Source: Rhizophagus clarus
Taxonomy: Eukaryota > Glomeromycota > Glomeromycetes > Glomerales > Glomeraceae
DNA: 64,000 bases
Direction of reading: 5' to 3'
Assembly (NCBI GenBank): GCA_015698045.1
Contig: BLAL01000216.1
Coordinates: 1-64,000, forward strand
Under the pieces are notes generated by a model, which was not told the origin of the DNA, did no database searches, and worked only from the letters and a program-made list of their open reading frames with translations. This document shows, one piece after another, positions 11,897 through 24,320 of the stretch. Within the stretch, counting starts at the first letter, position 1, and every line of letters begins with the position of its first letter. The position numbers and the translations under genes are program-made.

Positions 11897-13702
11897 GAGG
11901 ACCCCGAAATATATATAATAGTTAGAAAAAATAAGCAAACTAATCTCCCGACTTTATCATATAATTATTGGAGACTAATTTTTTTCATGATAAAGTAAAA
12001 TAGTTTAAATAAAATTTTCGACATTGAAAAGAAATCCATAAGGATGAAAAGAATCAATCCTTAGAGATATTTATTTATTTTATTTATAATAGATTTAATT
12101 ATTCATTTTTATCTATTAATTACGTGTTAACAGATGTATTTAATTTGTCTTATCTCATATATATAATAATTATTACATATTCAATTGGGAATAAATTAAA
12201 ATTAATTGTTTTTGCTTTCCCAATTTACCCAGAAGTCCAAAACCTACAAAAGAAAGTAAAAAGAAACGTTAGTTAACGTTCTAATGAAATAGAAATAAAA
12301 AAAATCAAAATTTCGCAACAGACATTGCGAAGCCTACTATCCCACACCATTAAATCTTTTTCTTTACTGCGCAAAAATTTTCTCTTTATTTGTTCTTTCT
12401 CTTTTCTCAAAAATTACTTTTTCAAAATTATTAAATTATTTCTTCCCCCTTTCTCGTAATTACTCTCATCCATCTCAAAAGCCCAAACCTAAAAAAAGAA
12501 AATAAAAAAGAACTTTAATTAAGGACCTCTACCCTTCAAAATGGAGAGTCCTAGCCATGTTTCAAATTAAATAAAAACAAAAAAAATATATATATATCAA
12601 ATTGCGTTACCATTTTGGCATTTCAGTATTCTGAACCTGAATCTACAGAAAAAAATATAATAAGAAACGTAATTATACGTTTCTCATTAAAAATATTGAA
12701 GGAAATCAAAGCTTCGCGAAACTTCAGTTCCCGCTCACACCTGAAAATCCAAACCTTAAAAAAAAAGATTAAAGAAACATTAGTTGGCATTTCAAATTAA
12801 ATAAAATAAAAAAAAAGTTAAGGTTTCGCAACACCATTGCGAAACTTACCATCTTCAAAATTTCAGTGTCTTAAATCTAAAAAAAAAACACATAACAAGA
12901 AACATAAATATACGTTTATATATATATATATTATTAAAAAAAAGATTAAAGTTTTGCAACGAGCGTTGCAAAACTTACCGTTTTCACTTTTCCATTAAAT
13001 CTAAAGTCTGAAACTACAAAAAGAAAAAAAAGCAACATAAATTAATATTTCTAATTAAATAAAAATAAAAAAAGCAGTTTCGTGAAGCTTACCATATTTA
13101 CTATATATTTCAACATTCCCGAAACTACAAAAAAAAGAACATAATAATGAAACTGTTTCTATCCAAAAGTATAAAAAAATAATTGAAATTTAAAGTTTCG
13201 CAACACCTGCTGCAAAACTTACTATTCTGACTTGGTTGGTTGAACCTGAAATCTAAAAAAAAATCAAATGTAGGTAGCCTTCTCAATTTCTTACAAGAAT
13301 TGGAGTTTAAAGGCTTAAACTTTATTGAATTGTTCAGCAGTTGTTGGCTTAAATCTTTAATTTTTGGTTCTCTGTTTTTTTTGTAAAAGCCTTTTAAAAT
13401 AAAAAAATGTTCTGATTATCAAATTCAGATTTGATGTGTTACTGGCAATACACTAAATATCGAATTTACCTTCATATTTAAGTTGATGTTTTTATCATAT
13501 CGAAATAAATATATATTAAAAATACGCAAACTAAAACCCTTACTTTTAAAAAAATCTATTAAAAATACGCAAATTGATAATCTGACTTCGGTTAAAAAAA
13601 ATTCATGGATTGTACGCAAATCAAAATCTAACATCATAAAAAGTTTCTATGATGGCGACGCAATCCTGCACCCCACCTTTACATATATATTTCGGGGTCC
13701 TA
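11897..13702 (-). mobile_element. Putative element bounded by GGACCCCGAAATATATAT inverted repeats
   Basis: GGACCCCGAAATATATAT at ~11899 recurs in inverted orientation at ~13683-13702, ~1.8 kb away. The interior (12.2-13.3 kb) is a reverse-strand array of intron/exon-like units. Read on the minus strand, each has a TAACTAACG- or TAATG-type branch site, T-rich tract, TTTGTAG or TTTTAG acceptor and a 30-40 nt block; CTACAAAA or CTAAAAAA on the plus strand marks each unit. No transposase is seen, so it would be non-autonomous. A target duplication was not resolved. Confidence 0.45.
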
Positions 13703-13899
13703 TTTCAGGCCTCTTGGATTCTAAAAAGCTTGTATTTTTTATAGAAAATGGTCTTTAATGACGAAATTTTCATTAAATTTTAATAAAATTTTTTTTTTAT
13801 TGAACACCTATTTGTATTTTAGTGAAATTACTTTGCGAAATTAAATATGAATGTAATACAATAAAAGTCAAATATTTAATAAATATAGGTAGAACGGTG

Positions 13900-14430
13900 T
13901 ACCAAATATCAAATCGACATTTTGAAATTTTTTTTTGATTATATTTATATCTATTCAATTGACATTACAAAGTTTGGAAAAAATACCGAAATAATATTAT
14001 TACGATATCTTTACGATATCATTATTATATTGAGTTAATATTGAAATGATATATCATGTCGATATTATGTCAATTGTTTTAGCAATATTAAACCGATATC
14101 ATAATGATATTTATTTGTTGTTTTAGTGATATCGACATATTATCGATTTAACATTTTAAAAAATAATATCGTTATGATATATTTCTGATACTGAATTGAT
14201 ATCATATCAATATCATATTTTTTCACTTTTTTTTAAAAAAAGTTATTGTTGATTTAATGATATCAAAGTGATATCGATTTGACATTTTTTTAAATAAATA
14301 TCTCTATGATAACTTTTTGATATATCAAATCAACATTGAAATGATATCGTCCTAATATTATAATGATATCATCTGCAAAACGATATCACTACGGCATAGA
14401 TTTAACATCAATATTATATCAATTCGGCAT
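13900..14430. repeat. GATATC-rich degenerate tandem repeat
   Basis: About 500 nt dense in GATATC/ATGATATC/TCGATATCA motifs spaced ~15-40 nt, alternating with T-rich spacers. The motif is its own reverse complement, so both strands look alike. No gene was seen. Confidence 0.7.
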
Positions 14431-15100
14431 TGTTTAAAATTTTATGGTTTCTGCAAAGTTTATAAAATCATGTGATACAATATTCAGACACACTATGTAC
14501 AAATAGCAATTTTTAAAAAAAATTATCAATTATTATGAAAAAATATATAATTAATTTTAATAAATTATTGTTTATAAAAAAATATGATAATATAAATTAA
14601 AATAAAGTTAATAATATTGGAATATTGCACTAGTCAAACAATGTCAAATAGAGGTCCAATCGGGTAGAATATGGATCACTGACCTGATTGGTCCCATATT
14701 TTTTTTTATTTACTAAATTTTAAAATCCTGATTGCTACTAAAAAATGGCGCAAAAGGAGGACATTAAGGTTTTAATTAGGGGGTGTTCAAATAGGATACA
14801 ATCAGGTATATCATATTAGTTACCAATAGGATATTTCCTATTGTCTATTATTGGTATACTGATTGATAACTTTTGACATAATTTTCATTAATAAAAATAA
14901 ACTGAGTTATATAAATTTTATAATTAATTTAATATTGGATATTCAAAATTTTTAAAAATACATTTAAAATAATAACCTTTATTGTTATTTATTTAATTTT
15001 TTATTAGTAATTACATATATTACATGAAGATATTATAAAAATTACAAGTTTCTATATTCAGTACTAGAAAAATTTATTATACACGTTTAATAATAAAAAC
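14431..15100. other. AT-rich spacer with Tyr-strand minisatellite fragments
   Basis: No gene. Sequence around 14780-14875 contains copies of AATAGGATA and ACTGATTGATAAC motifs related to the iterated motif of the 17.6-17.95 kb hairpin, suggesting fragments of one repeat family. Confidence 0.4.
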
Positions 15101-15109
15101 CTTTAAAAA

Positions 15110-17060
15110 TTCAACTAAAACCTAGAAAAAAGTAAGAAAAATATTAATAAACCATTTCTTAGAAATAAAAAAAAATTGTCTGTAATACTTACGGTCTTAG
15201 AAGATCCAGTAAAATATTTCTTTTTCAAAAAAATAAATCAAAAAATAAACTAAGTTCATAAGAATTATTACAAATTTAGTTTTTTTATCTACAAGTATCA
15301 CTCCAAAACCTAGAAAAAAAAAACAAAAAATAAATTAAAATAAATGATATTTTAGCAACAATTTATGAAAAAAGATAAAACAAAAAAATTTCCTATTAAA
15401 TCCATATGTCCAAGAAGTCAAAGAATCAATTATTTTACAAAAAATAAAAAAAATAAAAATAAATAAACTGTTATTAGTAATAGATCATTGAAAATAAAAA
15501 AAACTAAAAAAAGAAGCCATTAACCTAGTTCGGTATATCCATCTAAAGTTTCTACAATAAAGCAAATAAAAAAGGATTATAAATTTTTAATATTTAATAA
15601 AGTTTCAAAATTTTCCTGAATCTTTATCTGAAAATCCAGTTTTCAAAAAAGCTGGTTTTCCTACAAAATAGAAGTAAAAAAATGGATTTTTTTTGAAATT
15701 TCGAAAATTTTTCAAAAATCAAAAAAATTTTTTGAAATATACCTAGAAGTCTAATATTCTGATTTCAGAGCTGCAGTTTTTTCTACAAAAATAAATAACA
15801 AGAAAAATGTAAAAAAAAATCTTTATATATTTCATATAAAAAAAAGAAACTTATTTATTAAAATTTGGTATTTAACTTTAGAACTGATTTTTCTACAAAA
15901 AGAAAAATAAACATTTAGCGATGTTTGTTAAATTTAAAAAAAAATTATTACTTCTCAGTATTCATCTTGAGAAGTTCAAAAAAAAAACCTAAAGAAGTAA
16001 AAATGAACAGTTAGCTAATGTTTATTAAAGTAACAAAAAAAAATTAAAACTTTATTTTTACTTACTGAATTTCTATTAAGTTTACGAACAATTAACTTTG
16101 AAGCTATTTTTTCTAAAAAAAAAAGAAAAAAAAAGGTTTAAAAAAAAATTTTTTAAAAAAATTCAGAAAAGTTTTAGTAAGTTTTGATAAAACTTACCTA
16201 TTAGGATTCTGGTATTCAAAGCCATTTTTCCTAAAAAAAGAAAGAAAAAAAACTGTTAAAAAAAAATGCTTTTTTTATAAAGTACAGAAAAAGTTTTGAA
16301 AAAGAATATTCAAATCAGAGCTGCTTTTTTTATAAAAAAAAAGAAAAAAAATGTTAATATAACTTTTTTTTAATAAATTATCAATTCAAAGTTTTAGAAA
16401 AAGTCAAAACTAACCTATTGGAATTCTGATATCCAACTTCAGAATTGTTTTCTCTAAAAAAAAAAGTTTAATATCAGGTATTGAATAAGTTAAATCAGAA
16501 AGTTTTGATAATTAAAACTTATCTATCTGGATTCTGCTGATATTCAACTCAGAGCTATTTTCCCTAAAAAAAAGAAAAAAAAATGTTTAATTTTTTTATT
16601 TTTTAGTTTTTTTTTAGAATAAAATACTAAAAATTGAAACTTATCTATTAGGATTTCAGTATTTGATTTCAGAATTGCTTTCCTTACGAAAAAAAGAAGA
16701 AAACATTAATATAACGCTTTTTTTTAATAAATTATATAACATTTTTTTTAAAAAAAAGAATATTTTTTTTACTTTTTTAAGCTTATCAGTTTGAAATGGC
16801 ATCTAGGAGGTTCAGAAGTTACAAAAAAAAAATAAAGTAGAAGGTTAGTATAATGCCTATACACCTTTTACTTGAAAAAATAAAATTTTTTTTTATTTAA
16901 CTTATTACCAGTTTGAAATAGTATTCAGAAAGTCTGGGGGCTATAAAAAAAAATAAAGTAAAAGCTAGAAGGTTAATATAACGTATATACACCTCTTACT
17001 TAAAAAAAAAATTTTTTTTTTATTTAACTGAAATTTTGCATCCAAGAAAACCAAAAGGAC
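15110..17060 (-). repeat. Reverse-strand array of intron/exon-like units
   Basis: Plus-strand markers CTAGAAAAAA/CTACAAAA/CTAAAAAAAAG repeat about every 100-130 nt from 15120 to 16940. Read on the minus strand these are T-rich tracts ending TTTTAG or TTTGTAG, followed by short blocks and donor-like GTAAG motifs. Near 16.8-17.0 kb the units carry GAAGGTTAGTATAA (TTATACTAACCTTC on the minus strand), shared with the 31-32 kb array. No reading frame runs through. Confidence 0.55.
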
Positions 17061-17585
17061 TATTTAAAAATAATCAAAAAAAAATAAATAAAACATTAGA
17101 AAATGTTTTGAAAAAGCATTTTTTAACAGAAATATGTGAAAGGTAGGAAAGAAGAAAGAAAATATAAAGAAAAAACAAAGAAAAAAGAAAAGACAAAATA
17201 AAGGAGAAGAATGGAGAATAGAGGAAGGACAAAGATAAGGATAAGAGAAGTAAAAGAAAAATGAAAGAAAGGGGAAAGTTAAAAAGAAAGAGAGAAAATA
17301 AAAGAGAAAAGGAAAAGTTTAAATTTAAAGAACTGATGATATGCGTAATACTTGATTAATATGTGATATGTAACATGATATTTAATAATATACAGTACAC
17401 TATTTAAACGTTGAATATATATGAAGTTTAAAACTTCAGATCTAAAAAAAAGAAATTGAAAAATTAAAACAGCTGTCATTTTTTAATATAACAAAGTAAA
17501 TATTAGACCTTTGTTATAAAAAATTTGATAATACTGTTAATACTATAATGAATTCTTCAGTATAACAGTATCAGTCATGTAGTTT

Positions 17586-17962
17586 ACACAGGTCGAAATT
17601 AGTTAAATAGGGTATCAATAGAGTATCAATAGGTTATCAATCGGCTATCAATAAGCTACCCTATTGGTAGCCTATTGAACTTGCGCCATAATCCGTCACC
17701 AATCAGGCAGGCTGATTAATAGCTGATTGATAACTTATTGATAACTTATTGATAACCTATTAGTATCCTATTGGTATTTTTATTAAATAGGGTATCAATA
17801 GGGTATCAATAGGTTATTAATAGGTTATCAATCAGCCTGCCTGATTGGTGACGGATTATGGCGCAAGTTCAATAGGCTACCAATAGGGTAGCCTATTGAT
17901 AGCCGATTGATAACCTATTGATACCCTATTGATACCCTATTTAACTAATTTTGACCTGTGTT
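17586..17962. repeat. ~377 bp near-perfect hairpin (snap-back MITE-like)
   Basis: The two arms, each ~160-170 nt, are inverted copies starting with ACACAGGTC[GA]AAATTAG. They include matching segments such as TGCGCCATAATCCGTCACCA in the left arm and its reverse complement in the right. Both arms contain iterated GGTATCAATAG, i.e. CTATTGATACC. No coding capacity. Related iterated motifs occur at 14.8, 18.1, 30.3 and 55.6 kb. Confidence 0.85.
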
Positions 17963-19240
17963 ATCGATCTGATTTATCAAACTTCAATCTTTGAGATACC
18001 CAATTTTAACATTTGTTTTAAAAGTAAACAATCAGTAAATTTAAATTAAAAAATAGTTATTAATCAAGTAATAACCTGATTGATACCTGATTAAAATATA
18101 AACAAATTTCTAACTATTGAATAAATCAGCTGACCAATCAAAAAAAAGTTACCAATCAGATAAGTACCTGATTGGTTAGCATTTTACCTGTAAATATTAA
18201 ATTTTCAGATGAAAAATATAAGATAATCAGATGAATCTTAAGAATATTTATACAAATGCATTAATATTCTGATTTTATAGTTTGGTAAAAATATTTTATG
18301 ATGCAAATATATTTTATTTTTTCTAAAAATAAAAAAAAGAAAGTTTTTCTTTATCAATAACTAAGTATAATAAATAGATAGAAGATTAGAATTCATTTTA
18401 TTTTGATAAAACTAAATATATTTCTGCTATTAGATTAATAAGATTCAAATAAAAAATTCTAAAATCAAAAATTTATAATCTTTTAAATAAAAAGATCAAG
18501 ATACTACATAATTCTAATGAGATAAATTGAAGCAAAATATTTAGTTAGACTTTAGAATCTTTAAACAAAATTTATGTATAGAAATTATAAAAATAAAAAA
18601 AATCTTAAAAAGTTAGTATTAGGTAATATATAAAGATAAAGAAATTTTTATCTGATACTTAGCATTTAGCCTAGTTTTTTGTAAAATATTTCTTTTTTTT
18701 TCCTGTATTTTGATATTTCTTTATAATTACAACTTAATTTTTTAATTGGTAAATATTTAAACTGATTTTTAAATTGGAAGTATTTCATGTAAATTAGAAG
18801 TGATTACTATGTAATCCTGTCTTTATTTAATAAAATATTTATATATTTTTAATACCAAAAAAAAAAAAAATTGTTTAGAAGATAATAAAAATAATTATGT
18901 TAAAAAAATATAATACAGAAGTTAATTTTGAGCCGAAATTTTCAATAATTTATATAATATATACTGATTATCTATTAATTTGACTTTGAAGCTTTAGCCA
19001 AAGCCATAAAACTTTGGGTAAAACTTGAAACTTATTATACCAAAAATAATTATAAAAAATTTTAGATAATCAAAAGTTATTATTGAATAAATTTTCATGA
19101 ATATTATTAAATTGTAGGTTATTTTATTTATTTAAATCAATAAAAAATAGTGCGAAAATGATCGGCAAAATGATCGGCAATAATGTGATAATGCTATTCA
19201 CTGTTGATGAATTCAATAAATCTTTTTTTACTCTTAAAAA
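17963..19240. other. AT-rich intergenic region upstream of RPA2
   Basis: No gene seen. Short CTGATTGATAC/ACCTGATTGG repeats occur at 18060-18180, then unique AT-rich sequence. Confidence 0.4.
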
Positions 19241-19244
19241 TAAT

Positions 19245-19250
19245 ACGCGT
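19245..19250 (+). promoter_or_regulatory. ACGCGT box (MBF/MluI cell-cycle box) before RPA2
   Basis: ACGCGT lies 13 nt upstream of the RPA2 ATG. A second exact ACGCGT sits at 19307-19312 in the first intron. In yeasts this hexamer is the MBF site that drives G1/S expression of replication genes, RPA subunits included. The assignment here is by motif and context. Confidence 0.55.
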
Positions 19251-19262
19251 TTTACTTAACAG

Positions 19263-20550
19263 ATGTCAGGTACGTTAAAGAATATTCCTTTTATTTCATT
19301 TTTTCGACGCGTTTTGCTTCCATTAAATGTGACACGGCACGTTTCAAGGATATAGCAACTATACTACGTACTCTTCAACTGAACAGTCTTATGGTGGAAT
19401 GTACAGCACAGGCGAATATAGTAGCATTACTAGCGGCGGTGGTTTCATAAAATCTGAGGAAGGATCAAGTTTTTCCAAGGGCTCACAGGTATGTAAATAC
19501 AATAAGTCCCATTTTAATAAAATAGCGCTTTACATTATTTGTTTACACTATTCTAGGGAAATGATCGTCGTAACAATAACCTTAGGCCAGTAACTATCAA
19601 ACAATTACACGAGGCAACTCAGGTTAACGATAATTCCATATTAATAGATGGGCTTGAACTTCGTGTTGTATGTATCGAGTGACTATTTGATTTAATGGCA
19701 GATCAAAAATTTACGATTTAGTCATTAATATTAGGTCAAAGTTGTTGGCGTTGTTAAAGAAAAGACACCTCGTCATCAAGGCATTGATTATGTGGTGGAT
19801 GATGGTACTGGATTTATCGATGTAAAAGTATGGCATGATGAAAGTGAAGAAACTAATGTTAATAAGAAAATCGATATTGCGTAGGATTGAATTTTTTTTT
19901 CCTCCTTTTAAAAAAAAAAAAAATAGATACTGATTTGAATTTATTTATTTAGTATTAATACCTATGGCAAGTTTTTCGGGCATTGTAGAATATTTAACAA
20001 TAAAAAACACGTTGCAGCACATGTTGTACACCCTATTGTTGATCATAATGAAATAAGCTATCATATGGCTGAAGTTATTTATGCGCATTTGTACTTGACC
20101 AAAGCATTGAACAATCCATCGGCAAATCAATCGAGCAATCAATTGGTAACAAAATGTTATTATATTTTTTATAATATATTCTTTTATAATCTGTATTTAT
20201 TTATAGACATCAACCACTTCAACGTACGAGTATCAAGCAAGAAGTTCTCCTGGTCATGTTAATCAGCAATTACATAAAGATATATTTGATCTCATAAGCA
20301 AGCAAAATAATACTCAAATTGGAGCGAATATTGATGAAATTGCACAACAACTCGCATTCCAATATGGTTCTGATGAAGCTGTTAGGTGAATAAACTATTT
20401 CTAGTAATGTTAATATTATAAATTATTAATAACTCTAATAACTCATGATGGTTGGTAACGACAAATAGGTTTGCTATAGAAGATATGATTGGAGATGGAC
20501 AACTTTATGTCACGAGCGATGATAATCACGTAAAAACAACGGGTAATTAA
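19263..20550 (+). CDS. RPA2: Replication protein A 32-kDa subunit (RPA2/Rfa2)
   Basis: Seven exons: 19263-19269, 19349-19488, 19557-19667, 19735-19880, 19953-20145, 20207-20385 and 20469-20550, all GT-AG with consistent phase. The protein starts with a Gly/Ser/Tyr-rich segment typical of the phosphorylated RPA2 N-terminus. An OB fold follows (RPVTIKQL, VKVVGVVKEK, YVVDDGTGFIDVKVW, TYGKFFGHCRIFNNKKHVAAHVV). The C-terminal winged-helix module begins near the HKDIFDLISK segment and ends in FAIEDMIGDGQLYVTSDDNHVKTT. It is the middle subunit of the single-strand DNA-binding RPA trimer in replication and repair; the winged helix contacts partner proteins. The frame is intact. It converges on the PIP-motif gene at 21.6-23.6 kb. 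Confidence 0.95.
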
Positions 20551-21576
20551 GATCTATTACCTTGTCGTGTTATGAGCTTATTCTTTCATCTTTCAATGTA
20601 CATATGGGTATTGTTGGTATTGCATTCACCTAATAAAATGTAGTTTATCCTTCATATGAAGGGATCTAAACATAATAATATATCGGATAAAAAGATGACA
20701 AACAAATACTTATCAATTAATTTATGAGATTCTCATCATAAGCGTGTCGGAAGATTTTGCTATAAACCAGATCATAAATTATAAAGAGGAGATTCCTCCG
20801 ACATACGTTTTCGTTCCTTCCGATGTTCTTCTATAATATTTGCGCATTGGTTTATCTTCATTTCATTGCAGCTGTTCTACTAGTGATAGTTTGATTCCTT
20901 TATTCTACATTACATTATATAGTAAAAATTCTTCTCCTCTCTTCACTCAAAGAAATGATCTTGTGAAAACAGATTTACAACTATCTGTTAATTAAAATCC
21001 ATAACAGTAAAATTTCCAAAAATAGATCAGAGACTGATAAAAGGAACCAGTTTACCATCACGAACGACTCATCATAAACAATGAAGTTTTTATCTTTATC
21101 AACCCTACATATGATCTTAATCAAACTTTATAATATTCAAGATTGTTTCTTCTATAAATGCTTTCTCAGAACAATTGTCTTTGTTCGATCATCATTAATC
21201 TTCTAGAATATAGGTCTTGTCATCAACATGAGACAAATCATAGCATTTCTGAAACGATAGTTTTATCGTTTTTCTTACGATTGAATTTCACATCGTATAT
21301 GTACAAATCGAATTATATAATATCCATTGAAACGAAAGGAAATCTTCTACGCTTTATTGAAAACAATTTTAAAAAGAGTTAAAATTCATGTTATTTCATC
21401 TAGTTAATAAATCTAAAGGAAATTGATAGAGACAATATATTATCTAAATGTCACAAATAAGATCAATAAGATGAATTGCTTGAAATTTGTGAATTGCAAT
21501 GTTTTTTGTCTATATATTAAACTCTAATTTTTAAAAGCTATAAATTATACATTAAATGTCTTTAAACAAATAATTA
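20551..21576. other. 1-kb spacer between convergent genes
   Basis: 3' flanks of RPA2 (+) and the PIP-motif gene (-). No repeat or gene is recognised. Open frames in it are short and lack coding character. Confidence 0.45.
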
Positions 21577-23609
21577 CTAAAGATCATCGTTAAGTCCTTC
21601 AGAATCTAAAGTAGAAACATTAAACGAAGGGAGTGCATCCCAAGCTGATTGAGGTATCATAGCGAGTGTAGTTTGAGAGAGAAAAGATGGTGGTGATGGT
21701 GCAGGCGACACTCCGTCTTTCGACAATCCGATAGAAGAATGAACATAATCTGTAGGTGATAGTCGGCCCTGACACGCACTAACTTGATCATGATTAGGTA
21801 TAGCGTTAAGCTCCTTTGAAATAGGATTGTTAAGTGATTCGCAAGTGCTTATTGAGTCCTGATTATAATTCTCTTTATCTAATAAATCGTAAATTTGGTG
21901 AAACCCACATTTATTCTCAAACTGAGAACAACAATGAAAATCGATTAGATTATCATCATCAATTGTACGATTTGTATCTTTATTCAAGTTAGTTTCTTGA
22001 TGAATATGTCCTGATAATTTTTCATTAGCATAAATTTTTTGTTTTGTTTGATTCTCATTTTCCAAAGTCATAGGTAATGTTTTTTCATTCGTATTAACTT
22101 TTTGCACCATATGATCCTCGTTTTTAAAGAGCTCCTCTTTGTGGAAGTCAATTATTTCATCTCCCAATGAATAACAATAAGAGTTATCATCCTGCATTTT
22201 GTTCTTTAGATGCACTTTATCTGATTGAGCATCACCTCCAATATTATCAACAGAATTGCTACGTTTATCTTTTTCTTGGTCACTCGTTTCACTTTCTATT
22301 ATCATTTTATCTTTAATGGCAATTTCATTTGATATATTTCCATTTTCTTCAATAAGACTCAGTTCATTATGATAAGGGTTATTTAGATATTCATTTTCAT
22401 TGGCCACATTATTACATTGAGATCCACCAACGTGATGGGAAAAGGTATTTAAGCAAGAATTCTCAATCTGATACTCTTCAACGTGGTCAGGCGAGTTATT
22501 ATATCGAGATTCTTCATCTAGATTCAAAGAATTACTAGGCTGTGGACCGCTGTCCCGCATAGTATCTAATAAATTCTCCGCATCTGTAAGCACTGCTAGA
22601 GTTTTAGTAGGTGTATTTCCAACTTCCAAATCAAAATGCGACGTATTAGACGCGACTTTTGGAGAAATGGTAATGAAAGAATCATTTGGTTCAATAGAGA
22701 AGTTTGAAAGATGATAAGATAAAGTATCAGGTATCGAATCTTGTAACTTAAAACAGGAGTTAGCTAAAGAGGAATCGCAATCTATATTATACTCAAAATC
22801 TATGGGATTTCTATTTCTATTAATAATTCTTTTTTGCTTAGATATTTCCGAAACTTCACGATTCTCTTTTTTGTCTTCCTTGGCAGTATTTAAATACGCT
22901 AAATTGCCTTCAAATATTTCATCATCCACACAATTTGAATGAACTTTTTGATGTAATGTATCATCATCTGCAATAATAAATACACCATTAATCATTTATT
23001 TTTTTTTATACACACTAACTTCAAAAAACAAATATAATACATACTTTGCGACGATTCAGAATTATTCGAAAGGCTAAGTTCGCTAATTTGTTCAATAAGA
23101 CTATAGAACTCTGTCAAATGTCGTTGTTTTCTCAACAGCTCATCGTTGCTCTTTTTCGAAAAACGAGTAGACTTTGTTTGAATTTTCTCACGGTTGCTTT
23201 TAGACTCGATCTCTTTTGCTTTTTCAGGATTTATATAATTAAAAAACATCGGTATTTTTTTATTATGTTTTTGAATTTCTTCCAACTGTTTTGCCTTATT
23301 TTTCTTCGGTTTGTATTTTCGCAAAGCAATTTTTCTTTTGGAATATAAATCCGAATTATCCATGCGACTTGTTCCAGTCGAACCAATTATGTGCATTCTC
23401 TTGGTATCAACTTCCAAAGGACGGAAGAAATGAGAAATTATTGCTTGATTTAAGGAATTTTTATGTTCACATGAGGAAGATAGTCGTCTTACTCTAGTTT
23501 CGTTAACCTTTCGACTTAGATGCTTTTGCGGTTTTTTTTTACGCGTTTTCCGTCCTGTTGAAGCGTTATCTTCATATACGACTTCTTTTTTCTTTGAAAC
23601 TCGCGCCAT
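21577..23609 (-). CDS. Acidic nuclear protein with a PCNA-interacting (PIP) motif, function unknown
   Basis: Two exons, 23609-23045 and 22967-21577, joined over a 77-nt intron (donor GTATGT, branch-like ATTAATG, acceptor TTATTGCAG) give ~651 residues. The N-terminus is strongly basic (SKKKEVVYED, TRKKKPQKHL), a likely nuclear signal. At ~residues 54-61 is QAIISHFF, an exact Q-x-x-I-x-x-F-F PIP box. The rest is low-complexity, Asn/Glu/Ser-rich with several [ST]P sites (for example SPKV, TPTK, SPTD, SPAP), and ends PSFNVSTLDSEGLNDDL. A role in replication or repair at PCNA is inferred from the motif only. ACGCGA lies 14 nt upstream of the ATG, and RPA2 is its neighbour. No enzymatic domain is seen. 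Confidence 0.75.
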
Positions 23610-23639
23610 TATTCACGTAAGAACGCGACGAAAAATTTA

Positions 23640-24085
23640 AATAAATTTATAGTTACCAAATAGGGGGTCTAAAGCAGATCTTCCCCAGTATTACCACGGT
23701 AAGCGGTGTCATGTATACAACCCCTTGTATGTCACGTACGGTGTTGTATACATATGGGTAAATCTTACCGGACAGGTGTAATGTCTAACTGTCACCGTTC
23801 ACGTGATGGCCGTGTTCGTGTTTATATTTTTCTCAGCGACAATTTTTTTTGACTGGTCTGATCTCTATTTGTCACAAACATCGGATGTCACCTGTACTAC
23901 CAAAAACAGGATCATCTTACCACACCACCCTCGGCTATATGTTTTTGGTAGTACAGATGATATCTGAGGTGTATGACAAATAGAGGGGATCGTTAAAGTA
24001 GGGTAGAATTGGCTGGTAAAAAATTACAAATGTAACAAATAATATATATGATAAATATGATTTTACTAACTGAAAAAATTCTAAG
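23640..24085. other. Promoter-side spacer with small palindromic repeats
   Basis: It holds GTATACAACCCCTTG / TGTTGTATAC inverted motifs at 23.7 kb and GTTCACGTGATGGCC at ~23800, a relative of which (GGCCATCACGTGAA) occurs inverted at ~55750. Part of 23813-24010 recurs inverted at 30130-30230 on the other side of the hAT element, without the small MITE listed separately. Confidence 0.45.
23863..23986. mobile_element. ~124 bp palindromic MITE
   Basis: Terminal inverted repeats of ~47 nt start CTCTATTTGTCA and end toward CTGTACTACCAAAAACA; the right arm is the reverse complement with ~6 differences. The ~25-nt loop is unrelated. The inverted copy of the flanking sequence at 30130-30230 lacks this segment, which supports insertion. 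Confidence 0.65.
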
Positions 24086-24320
24086 TCCCCAGCAGGAATG
24101 ATGAATTTCTGTGGCGAAATTTTATAAAATCTGCCGGCGGTTTAACCTAAAATCTGCCCTGCTTCTGCAACTTTAAAACGATTATTTTGGCATATTTTTT
24201 GCTCATTTATTTTGTAATTCTGCTCATTTCTCTATAAAAAATTTTTTAAATACAATATATATAATGCGAACAATGTTAAAAATCATCAAATTTTATTACA
24301 TTTATTATTAGATTTTACAA

